Positions 8,255 to 15,177 of a DNA stretch of 53,386 nucleotides are shown here, piece after piece; positions within the stretch are counted from its first letter, which is position 1; the number at the start of each line of letters is the position of its first letter. The translations under genes and the position numbers were made by a program. The stretch is from Clostridiaceae bacterium (GTDB taxonomy: Bacteria; Bacillota; Clostridia; DSM-8532). The stretch covers positions 1 through 53,386 of the forward strand of contig JAAXZX010000060.1 of NCBI GenBank assembly GCA_012719645.1, read 5' to 3'. The notes under the pieces were generated by a model that was given only the letters and a program-made list of their open reading frames with translations, was not told the origin of the DNA and searched no databases.

Positions 8255-9844
8255 ATGGCTTTGCTGTTATACAAGAATGAGTATATAGAAATTTCCCGTG
8301 AGGGAGGATATTTCTATATCAGATCAACCACTAAAGGTTATTCGCTGGAATCTTTGAGCAAATTATTGCAAGATTCTTTTCCCCATGTTAAAATAACAAG
8401 TTTTTCGGCTATCAGGGATGCGATTACGAGAGCTCCGTACGGTCCGGTTATTTTCGGACAGGAGCGTGAACGCATTGTCATAACCGTATCTTCCGACGAG
8501 CTGCGGGCTTATATGACCCTTTATGTTCCCGATAATGAACTGGCGCCTGCAAATCGCATGACGCTGGTGAAGGAAATATTGGAAGCTTTGAATAATGCCG
8601 GCGTTGTGTATGGAATAAAGACAGATATCCTGGCGGGGAATCTTATGTCCGGCACCGAATACCTGATAGCGGAAGGTACGCCGGCAGTCAATGGAACCGA
8701 TTCCGAGATCAAGCTTTATGAAATTGAGACACCCAAGCCCAAGGTCTACGAATCCGGAAAGGTCAACCACTATGAACTGAACCTCATACATCGTGTGGAA
8801 AAGGGCGACTGGCTGGGAGAGCGAAAGGATCCTACACCCGGCATCCCGGGCAAGAGCGTAAGGGGCAATCTCATCCATCCCATTCCCGGGAGACTGCTTC
8901 CGCTTCTGTACGACCGCACATCGGTCTATGAGGAGTACAGGGACGGGGTTACATATCTTTATGCCAAGAAGACAGGCGCTGTGTACTACAAGGGCGATGC
9001 CATCGGCGTTTACGATGTCCTGGAAATCAAGGGGGATATTGATTACTCAACCGGCAATGTGGATTTTGATGGTTACCTTTCGGTAAAAGGAACCGTTGAG
9101 GACAACTTCAGCGCCGTTTCCTCAAAAGAAATGGAGATTCTCGGCGAATACGGGGTCGGATCCGCGGCGGAAATCGGCAGCAAGGACGGCAGCGTTTATA
9201 TCAGGGGCGGTATTGCAGGCAAGGGTAAAACCGTACTTCGCTGCAAGAAGAACCTATATGTCAAGTATTTGTCCGACCTCACGGTGGAGTGTGAAGGCAA
9301 TGTCTATGTGGGCTTCTATTGCATCAACGCCAATATAAGGGCAAAGCAGGTCATTGTTGAGGCCCCCCGCGGCAGGATTATAGGCGGAATGATTGATGCG
9401 GAGATCCGGGTGTCGGCCGCTGAAATAGGAAATGTAGCCGAGAGCCGCACTGTTATCCGGGTCAGGGGTTTTGACAGGAACAAACTCAGAACGGAACTGG
9501 ACGAGAAAACAGCCAGGCTGAAGAATGCCAGGCAAAGGCTGACCGAACTCGGGCAGCATATACGGGTCTATTCCTGCTCATCGGATCTTTCGGAGGAGCA
9601 GCGCAGGAACTATGAAGTCCTGAGGAACGAATATGCAGACCTTAAGGATGAAATAAAGGACCTCGAATATGATATCAAAAACCTTGTGGATGATCTGAAG
9701 ACACCGGGTGAAGGAGCGGTTATAGCAAGAAACAGGGTCTATCCGAAGGTAAGAATAGAGATAAAGGGCATGGTCGAGGAGATAACCAACGAGATGCTGA
9801 TGCCAACTTTCTTTTTCAAGGATGGCGCCATCAAGACCAAGTAG
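8255..9844 (+). CDS. fapA: FapA / DUF342 polymerase-like beta-helix protein
   Basis: A 529-residue DUF342 (FapA) protein. FapA of other bacteria is linked to flagellar assembly and recruitment of membrane proteins. The first 200 residues form the conserved N-terminal region with KGDWLGERKDPTPGIPGKSV, the family hallmark; the middle is a Gly-rich right-handed beta-helix (about 250-410: repeated GDI, GYLSVKG, GDVYVGF-like turns); a charged coiled coil follows (about 420-490); a short strand region ends it. I start at the ATG at 8255, preceded by AAGGGGT at 8 bases; the ATG at 8231 has no ribosome site. The three-GAF gene follows directly. No flagellar gene is adjacent, so the motility link is from the family only. 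Confidence 0.82.
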   Translation: MALLLYKNEYIEISREGGYFYIRSTTKGYSLESLSKLLQDSFPHVKITSFSAIRDAITRAPYGPVIFGQERERIVITVSSDELRAYMTLYVPDNELAPANRMTLVKEILEALNNAGVVYGIKTDILAGNLMSGTEYLIAEGTPAVNGTDSEIKLYEIETPKPKVYESGKVNHYELNLIHRVEKGDWLGERKDPTPGIPGKSVRGNLIHPIPGRLLPLLYDRTSVYEEYRDGVTYLYAKKTGAVYYKGDAIGVYDVLEIKGDIDYSTGNVDFDGYLSVKGTVEDNFSAVSSKEMEILGEYGVGSAAEIGSKDGSVYIRGGIAGKGKTVLRCKKNLYVKYLSDLTVECEGNVYVGFYCINANIRAKQVIVEAPRGRIIGGMIDAEIRVSAAEIGNVAESRTVIRVRGFDRNKLRTELDEKTARLKNARQRLTELGQHIRVYSCSSDLSEEQRRNYEVLRNEYADLKDEIKDLEYDIKNLVDDLKTPGEGAVIARNRVYPKVRIEIKGMVEEITNEMLMPTFFFKDGAIKTK

Positions 9845-9855
9845 AGGTGACGGTT

Positions 9856-11805
9856 TTGGATTACCAGGAAATTCTGGCAAAGATTCAGCAGGAAGAGAAT
9901 AACGACCACAGTACAAACCTTTACCGTTATGACGGAATACTGGAGGCCATAAGTTTTTTCACCAACAGGCTGACTTATGATCAAATAATACATGCCGCTT
10001 TTGATTTTGCCAACGAGCTTCTCACGGTGCATAAGTCGGTACTTTACCTTCTGGAGGACGGTCAGTACCGGAGAGTCAAAAGCAGAAACCTGTCTGATGC
10101 TCCAGATACCATCCCGCGGAATGACCAACTGGACAACTTCGCCCTCTATGTGGGCAGCGTGGTGTCCGGGAAGGAATACCTCAGGACATATTTTTCAGCC
10201 GATATCCTGGATAAAACCGAGGCAACAGTGATGATTCCCCTGATTCTGAACAACGCCCTGAATGGTTTCATCCTGATGTCCGGCCGGGTAACGGCTGATT
10301 TCAACGAAAACGACATATCGGTTTCCGGGACCTTGATGAATCTTTTCAATAACGCCCTTGAAAGCAACGGCAGGCTGATGGAGCTCCAGACAGCCAACAA
10401 AGAGCTGGATGAGAAGATTTTCAGCCTCTTTGCCATCAACCAGTCGGCCAAGGCCATGCTCACCGAACACCGACTTGAGGAGCTTAACCACCTTGCGGTT
10501 GATGTCTTTTCAGAGCTCACATTAAGTGCCAACACCGGCTTCTTCCTGTACGATCCGAAACCGGAAAAATACGCGCTCAAGGCGTACAGGGATGTATTCC
10601 ATCCGGACAGTGAAATCCCATCCGTATATCTGACGCTGAAGCCGGATGCCCGGCCGGTTGTCAGCAGGCAGATAGTGAATGCCGGCGATGAAAAGGACAT
10701 TGAGTATTTCTCCTCGCTGTTTGAGGAAGGAATCGGGCAGCTGGAAGTTTTAAAGGCAAAGTTCATCGTTTTCATATTCGGCAAGGGCGGCAGGATTCTC
10801 GGTTTTGTAACCCTTGGCGATACCATATCGGGAGTGGGCTATAAAAAGAGCACCTTTGAATTGGTGGACAGCCTGGCCTCCTATACCTATATCGCGTTGG
10901 ACAATGCCATGCTGCTCAAGGTGGTCAACGACCAGAAGGAACTTCTTGAATTAAAGCTGAACAGGCTTATTACGATGAATACCCTGATCAAGAACATCAA
11001 CAGCGCAAAAAACAGCCAGCAGATGATAGACCTTGCCCTTGAAACCCTGACGGTTTCATTAGGGGTAGAAAGCTGTATGATTGCCCTGTACCAGCCTGAG
11101 GATCGGAACCTGCTGATTAGCGCTGCTACCATCGATTCCCTGGTCGGGAGCGCCATACCGCTCTCCTCCAGGCTTGAGCCGCTGCTCCAGGGCAAGGTCA
11201 TATTCGAGTCGGATGCCACCCTGGTTCCGGAGTATACAGGCGATGCCATCAGCGACGCCCTGGGGGACAAGGCCGGGCTTTTGGCTATCCCCATAGCCAT
11301 TGAGCAATATGACCTTTATGAGGTCCGCCTTATAGGCGCGATCCTGATATTCAGGCTCCGCAACAGCTTGCTGAGCGAAGAGGAGAACACCCTGACCTTT
11401 GAGGCCATAGCTAACCATATGGCTCCATTGCTGGATGGCTATATAAACCTTGACAGGCAGAAACAGGAATATGTTCCGGACGTGATGAAGCAGTTCACTG
11501 CCGGGCTCAGGGCCCAGATAGATGAATGCCTTGAGTATAATTTCGACCTGGAAATCATCCGCATTGTAGACAAGGATACGACGCCGTTTGCCGAAAGCAT
11601 TTCATACCGCATGGCCTCGGAACAATTCCTGAATACATATGCCGTATCCTATGACCATACCTTTGTGGTAATCCAGAATGATTTTGACCACAACCGCCAG
11701 GTACTGGAAAGCATTGCCGACGAAGCCAATGCTTCCATCACCTGTTTCAGGCTGTATAAAGATTTCAATTCCTATGATGAGCTTATGGAACTTATGAAGA
11801 AATGA
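9856..11805 (+). CDS. Triple GAF-domain cytoplasmic sensor protein
   Basis: About 649 residues with three GAF-like modules, roughly 15-180, 195-360 and 370-540, separated by helical linkers, and a 100-residue C-terminal alpha/beta tail. There is no kinase, GGDEF, HD-GYP or DNA-binding output, and no membrane segment. GAF domains bind small ligands such as cyclic nucleotides or serve dimerisation. Start: a TTG at 9856 preceded by AGGTGA at 6 bases; a GTG at 9847 is the alternative but overlaps that site. It follows fapA by about 10 bases, so the two are co-transcribed, and it ends 5 bases from the convergent DUF951 gene. The ligand and partner are unknown. Confidence 0.75.
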   Translation: MDYQEILAKIQQEENNDHSTNLYRYDGILEAISFFTNRLTYDQIIHAAFDFANELLTVHKSVLYLLEDGQYRRVKSRNLSDAPDTIPRNDQLDNFALYVGSVVSGKEYLRTYFSADILDKTEATVMIPLILNNALNGFILMSGRVTADFNENDISVSGTLMNLFNNALESNGRLMELQTANKELDEKIFSLFAINQSAKAMLTEHRLEELNHLAVDVFSELTLSANTGFFLYDPKPEKYALKAYRDVFHPDSEIPSVYLTLKPDARPVVSRQIVNAGDEKDIEYFSSLFEEGIGQLEVLKAKFIVFIFGKGGRILGFVTLGDTISGVGYKKSTFELVDSLASYTYIALDNAMLLKVVNDQKELLELKLNRLITMNTLIKNINSAKNSQQMIDLALETLTVSLGVESCMIALYQPEDRNLLISAATIDSLVGSAIPLSSRLEPLLQGKVIFESDATLVPEYTGDAISDALGDKAGLLAIPIAIEQYDLYEVRLIGAILIFRLRNSLLSEEENTLTFEAIANHMAPLLDGYINLDRQKQEYVPDVMKQFTAGLRAQIDECLEYNFDLEIIRIVDKDTTPFAESISYRMASEQFLNTYAVSYDHTFVVIQNDFDHNRQVLESIADEANASITCFRLYKDFNSYDELMELMKK

Positions 11806-11810
11806 GCCCC

Positions 11811-12008
11811 TCAGCCGCTGCCCGGCTCAACGACACGCTTCATGCTTTTTTCAAACTTTACCCTTGGAAGCATGACAGAATGCCTGCAGCCAAGGCATTC
11901 GATCCGGACGTCGGCCCCGGTCCTCAATACCTTCCAGAGATTGCTGCCGCATGGATGCGGCTTTTTCATTTCCACAGTGTCGCCCACCCTGAATTGTTTG
12001 ATCTCCAT
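11811..12008 (-). CDS. DUF951 family protein
   Basis: A 65-residue protein of the DUF951 family, common in Firmicutes, often near ychF or mscS. The pattern VGDTVEMKKPHPCGSNLW and IECLGCRHSVMLPR shows the invariant KPHPCG and C-x-x-C, likely a small zinc or nucleic-acid binding fold. Start is the ATG at 12008, which overlaps the stop of the STAS gene by one base; GAGGTGG lies upstream. Longer readings to 12068 run into the STAS gene and lack a ribosome site. Function unknown. Confidence 0.85.
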   Translation of the reverse strand: MEIKQFRVGDTVEMKKPHPCGSNLWKVLRTGADVRIECLGCRHSVMLPRVKFEKSMKRVVEPGSG

Positions 12009-12400
12009 CAAACCACCTCTTGCTGCATAATACCGGAAAATGCCTCTCCTGTGACAGCAACGGAGCATATTGTTTGCAGCGCGTCGTCAACACTGGGATA
12101 TATTTGTATAAAACGGTTAAGCCTCGTTGCTTCAAGCAACCTGTTAATGTCCTGGATCAGGCCGCATAGAATCAACTGGCCGCCTTTTTCCCGGAATTTC
12201 ATGAATGTGTCTATAATCATTCCTAAACCGGCGCTGTTCAAATAGGATACCTTCTCCATGTCCAGCAGGACAGTCCGGCATCCGCTCGAGTCACAGAGAT
12301 CGTTCAGGCACACCATGAAATCATCCTGGGTGGCATTACATATTTCGCCTTCTATTGATACTACAGTTAATCCATCTTTTTCTGCGATCCGGTAATTCAT
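12008..12400 (-). CDS. STAS-domain protein (anti-sigma factor antagonist-like)
   Basis: A 130-residue single STAS domain. Residues 45-60 (LLDMEKVSYLNSAGLG) are the family's signature helix start. In SpoIIAA the phospho-serine sits in DSSG; here the motif reads NSAG, so the usual phospho-site appears to be Ala 57, leaving Ser 56. By family it would bind an anti-sigma kinase or serve in a stressosome-like relay, but no RsbW/SpoIIAB or sigma gene is adjacent. Ribosome site AAGGAGAG precedes the ATG. Upstream there is a TATAAT at 12463-12468 and a sigma-B/sigma-F-like GTTTAA-13-GGGTAG (12433-12457). It is coupled to DUF951. Confidence 0.82.
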   Translation of the reverse strand: MNYRIAEKDGLTVVSIEGEICNATQDDFMVCLNDLCDSSGCRTVLLDMEKVSYLNSAGLGMIIDTFMKFREKGGQLILCGLIQDINRLLEATRLNRFIQIYPSVDDALQTICSVAVTGEAFSGIMQQEVV

Positions 12401-12432
12401 GTAAATCTCTCCTTATTAATGCAATTCTATAT

Positions 12433-12468
12433 CTACCCCTGCCGTGTTTCTTTAAACATTCAATTATA
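12433..12468 (-). promoter_or_regulatory. Promoter region of the STAS gene, sigma-B/F-like and TATAAT elements
   Basis: Read on the minus strand, GTTTAA (12452-12457) and GGGTAG (12433-12438) are 13 bases apart, close to the general-stress/forespore type consensus GTTTAA-N12-14-GGGWAW. A TATAAT (12463-12468) lies just upstream but has no clear -35. A STAS regulator under a stress- or forespore-type sigma factor would be logical feedback; this is inference. Confidence 0.4.
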
Positions 12469-12812
12469 GTGTATAAACCACCCCCAAAAAACGTACGAGC
12501 ATAATTATAGCACATACTTTCTTTTTTTTCTCCTGTAAAATGATTGAAGCATTGGTCTATTTGCGGCAATATAAGGTTTCACGTTCTGCTTTCCGGCTAA
12601 AACAGCCGAAACGCTGTAACAGGACCGGTTTCGCAGCCGACGGCCTTGGTGGCATGGTCTTCATGCATCGTGCAAAATATGCTGAAAAAAAGGATAAGCC
12701 GCCGGCCTGGCCGGTGTAATGAGCAGGTCGTCCCTGTTCATACAATTGTACTGAAGATGCGGAATCATCAGGAAATATCACAATACAGAACTTTTCTGTT
12801 AATTATTATCCG

Positions 12813-13058
12813 TTGTTGGTAAATAATAAGTGAGAAGGCCAACAATGATTGGAGGTTGATAAGCCAAAGGAACGAATATCATAAAGTGGAATACTATAAT
12901 AAAGGGGATGATTCCACCTAAACAGTCAGTCACAAAACCAATCAAAGAACGAGGGTGAAATTCTAGGATGCATTACTTCATTAAATCCTGCCCGTCATAC
13001 GAAAGGGCAGGTTAGGCGGATCGGTTAATAAGTGAGAAACCGGTTCGCCTATTTATTT
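12813..13058 (+). ncRNA. Candidate structured RNA of unknown class with terminator
   Basis: Five helices can be drawn on the plus strand. TTGTTGG (12813-12819) pairs with CCAACAA (12839-12845); TGATTGG (12846-12852) with CCAATCA (12938-12944), enclosing GTGGAAT (12886-12892)/ATTCCAC (12911-12917); CCTGCCC (12987-12993) with GGGCAGG (13005-13011), which competes with AGGAT/ATCCT (12965-12989); and a 13-pair terminator-like stem (13014-13026 with 13038-13050) followed by ATTTATTT. The first and last hairpins both display AATAAGTGAGA in the loop. No protein frame fits and no gene lies downstream on this strand. I do not recognise a known riboswitch. Promoter not clear. Confidence 0.5.
13014..13058 (+). 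terminator. Intrinsic terminator ending the candidate RNA
   Basis: AGGCGGATCGGTT pairs with AACCGGTTCGCCT (two G-U pairs) around an 11-base loop and is followed by ATTTATTT. The U-rich side is only on the plus strand, which gives the candidate RNA its orientation. Confidence 0.65.
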
Positions 13059-13163
13059 GGAGGTTAGAGGTTGGAGGTTAGAGGTTGGAGGTTGGATGTC
13101 AGAATTCTTCAGCAGGGCTTCGAAGCCTTTCTTTTACTCTAACTTCTAACCTCTTACCTCCAA
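13057..13163. repeat. Heptamer repeat cluster (TTRGAGG) in inverted arms
   Basis: Six consecutive seven-base units alternate TTGGAGG and TTAGAGG (13057-13098, the last TTGGATG). About 38 bases later the complement appears as roughly four units (13136-13163). The right arm ends exactly where the TAA stop of the downstream-facing YfbR-like gene begins. A related copy lies at 39613-39656. No protein frame or array-like spacer pattern. Confidence 0.8.
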
Positions 13164-13763
13164 TTAGTTGAGTTCATCCAGGGTGAGGGAGAAATTGCTG
13201 ATGAAGTGGTCCATGAAATGTTTCAATTCGGGGGCATCCATCTCCATCAGCCTCTTATGTACGGCGATCTTCGCCTTTTCAAACTCCCCGTTTCCCGCTT
13301 TGATCTCCTCTATGCACTTTATATAGGCGCACAACCTGTCGGCCATCTTCACAAGCCTGCCTTCCTCGGAATCCTCGTCGTAGAAAAGGATAGGCCTGTA
13401 CAGGACGGCCAGGTCCTCCGGGAGCATGGAAAGAAGCTTTTCCCTGGATACCAGCTCCAGGTCGCGGTATGCCTGGCTGATCTCCGGGTTGTAGTACTTG
13501 ATGGGAGTGGGAAGGTCCCCTGTTATGGTTTCATTGCAGTCGTGGTATATGGCGAGCAGTGCAACCCTTTCCGGGTTTACTGTTCCCCCGTAATACCTGT
13601 TCTTTATAAGCGCAAGGGCATGGGCGATAATCGCCGCCTGAAGGCTGTGCTCCTGAATGTTCTCCTGGCTCACATTGCGCATAAGACTCCAGCGATAGAT
13701 GTGCTTCATACGCGACAGAAAAGCATAGAAGCTGTACTGCCGTTTGCCCTTGCCGTGTTCCAT
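13164..13763 (-). CDS. yfbR: HD-domain 5'-deoxynucleotidase, YfbR-like
   Basis: A 199-residue HD phosphohydrolase. The YfbR pattern is clear: RWSLMRN (24-30), EHSLQAAIIAHAL (38-50) with metal-binding His 39, HD at 74-75 and the family-specific TGDLPTPIKY (81-90), then MADRL with the last metal Asp. YfbR removes phosphate from deoxynucleoside monophosphates in nucleotide salvage. It follows murA by 12 bases with GAGGGGA before the ATG, so it is co-transcribed with it. The stop codon abuts the heptamer repeat. Confidence 0.87.
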   Translation of the reverse strand: MEHGKGKRQYSFYAFLSRMKHIYRWSLMRNVSQENIQEHSLQAAIIAHALALIKNRYYGGTVNPERVALLAIYHDCNETITGDLPTPIKYYNPEISQAYRDLELVSREKLLSMLPEDLAVLYRPILFYDEDSEEGRLVKMADRLCAYIKCIEEIKAGNGEFEKAKIAVHKRLMEMDAPELKHFMDHFISNFSLTLDELN

Positions 13764-13775
13764 GATAAAATCCCC

Positions 13776-15035
13776 TCACATGCGTTTTATATCGGCCCCA
13801 AGCCTCTGCAATTTATTCTCTATGAATTCGTAACCCCTGTCAATATGATGGATGTCCTGCACCTCGGTGGTTCCCCGGGCAGCCAGTCCTGCCAGGATCA
13901 ACGCAGCCCCGGCCCTCAGGTCGGTAGCCCGGACCCGGGCGCCCTGGAGGTTCTCGGATCCTTCTATAACAGCGGTCCGGCCATCCAGGCGGATCTGGGC
14001 CCCCATCCTCCTCAGTTCATTCACATGCATGAACCTGTTTTCAAAAATAGTCTCGACAATTACGCTGGTTCCCTGGGCCCGTGCCATCAGGGCCAGGAAC
14101 TGTGCCTGCATATCGGTGGGAAAGCCCGGGAACGGATGGGTCTTGATGTTCAGAGGAAAAGGCCTTGGCACACCCTTTATCCTGATCTCGGAAAGCGATT
14201 CCGAGATCTCCATGCCGGCTTCCAGGAGCTTTGCGGTCACGGGCTTGAGATGTTCGGGGACAACATTTCGGAGCGTAATGTCCCCGCCGGTTATGGCAGC
14301 GGCTGTCATCAGGGTTCCTGCTTCAATCCTGTCGGGCATGATGGCATGCTCGGCGCCATGGACGCGGTCAACCCCCTCAATGGTGATGGTGTCGGTTCCC
14401 GCACCGATGATCCTGGCCCCCATCTTGTTGAGAAAATTGGCCAGGTCGACTATCTCGGGCTCCGACGCCGCATTCTCAATGGAGGTACAGCCTTCGGCCA
14501 GAACGGCCCCGATGAGCAGGTTTTCCGTGGCCCCGACACTGGGAAAGTCCAGGTATACCCTTGATCCCTTTAGCCTGCCGGTCCTCGCTGTGGCTTCTAT
14601 ATAGCCGTTACCGTATTCGATCTGTGCGTCCATAGCCTCAAAGCCCTTCAAATGCAGGTCTACCGGCCTGGTGCCTATGGGACAGCCTCCGGGCAGCGCC
14701 ACCTTTGCCTTCCCGGCCCGTGCAAGCAGGGGCCCCAGCACCAGAAAGGAAGCCCGCATTTTGCTCACCAGTTCATAAGGCGCGGTATGGCCGGTGATCT
14801 CCGGTGTGCTGATGTACAGCTCCCTTTTCCGGATGTTGGCTTCTACCCTGGAACCCAGGCTGGAGATCAGATCGCACATGACAAAAACATCATCAAGCCC
14901 GGGGATATCCTTGATGATGCATTCGTCCGCCGTAAGCAGGCAGGCTGAAATGATCGGAAGTATTGCGTTTTTTGAACTGCTGATCTGAACTGTCCCGGAA
15001 AGAGGTTTGCCGCCATTGATCAAAAATGCTCCCAT
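13776..15035 (-). CDS. murA: UDP-N-acetylglucosamine 1-carboxyvinyltransferase
   Basis: MurA, 419 residues, transfers enolpyruvate from PEP to UDP-GlcNAc, the first committed step of peptidoglycan synthesis, in the cytoplasm. Visible are the substrate-binding SSKNA (20-24), the active-site loop LPGGCPIGTRPVDLHLKG with Cys 118 (the fosfomycin-reactive Cys), and the C-terminal RATDLRAGAALILAGL with the conserved Arg and Asp. Length matches the family exactly from the ATG at 15035, which has GGAAGG 7 bases upstream; the ATG at 15050 has none. A perfect hairpin (15054-15082) lies just before the ribosome site. It lies downstream of the giant surface-protein genes. Confidence 0.95.
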   Translation of the reverse strand: MGAFLINGGKPLSGTVQISSSKNAILPIISACLLTADECIIKDIPGLDDVFVMCDLISSLGSRVEANIRKRELYISTPEITGHTAPYELVSKMRASFLVLGPLLARAGKAKVALPGGCPIGTRPVDLHLKGFEAMDAQIEYGNGYIEATARTGRLKGSRVYLDFPSVGATENLLIGAVLAEGCTSIENAASEPEIVDLANFLNKMGARIIGAGTDTITIEGVDRVHGAEHAIMPDRIEAGTLMTAAAITGGDITLRNVVPEHLKPVTAKLLEAGMEISESLSEIRIKGVPRPFPLNIKTHPFPGFPTDMQAQFLALMARAQGTSVIVETIFENRFMHVNELRRMGAQIRLDGRTAVIEGSENLQGARVRATDLRAGAALILAGLAARGTTEVQDIHHIDRGYEFIENKLQRLGADIKRM

Positions 15036-15053
15036 ATCGCTACCTTCCATTCT

Positions 15054-15082
15054 GAAAGCCGGCTCTATTCAAGCCGGCTTTC
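15054..15082 (-). promoter_or_regulatory. Perfect 11-base-pair hairpin in the murA leader
   Basis: GAAAGCCGGCT and AGCCGGCTTTC flank a 7-base loop, with no T run on either strand. It sits 7 bases upstream of the murA ribosome site in the 142-base gap after the surface-protein gene. It may attenuate read-through, stabilise an mRNA end, or be a processing site. Confidence 0.5.
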
Positions 15083-15177
15083 CAATATGTACACGCCGGG
15101 TGTTCAATTGATCAGCCTAATTTTATTATCCGATCACAGGGTCAATTCATACGTGGTAAAAGCATGTCGGACTGCCA

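Noticed and set aside
12758-12775. CTGATGA on the minus strand, thought of as a hammerhead core
   Set aside because: The second conserved GAAA strand and three helices cannot be placed.
12557-12781. Minus-strand frame of 74 codons in the 12.4-13.2 kb gap
   Set aside because: No ribosome site, no domain-like composition. I see nothing definite in 12480-12790.
12949-12965. GAGGGTG stretch near a terminator, thought of as a T-box
   Set aside because: The invariant AGGGTGGNACCGCG is not present, no specifier hairpin can be drawn and no aminoacyl-tRNA synthetase or amino-acid gene follows.
13057-13098. Heptamer repeats as a possible CRISPR or minisatellite coding region
   Set aside because: No spacers, unit of only seven bases, and stops in all frames.
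13206-14564. Plus-strand open frame of 452 codons opposite murA and yfbR
   Set aside because: It runs antisense across two certain genes and reads as low-complexity His/Gly/Pro text with no family match.
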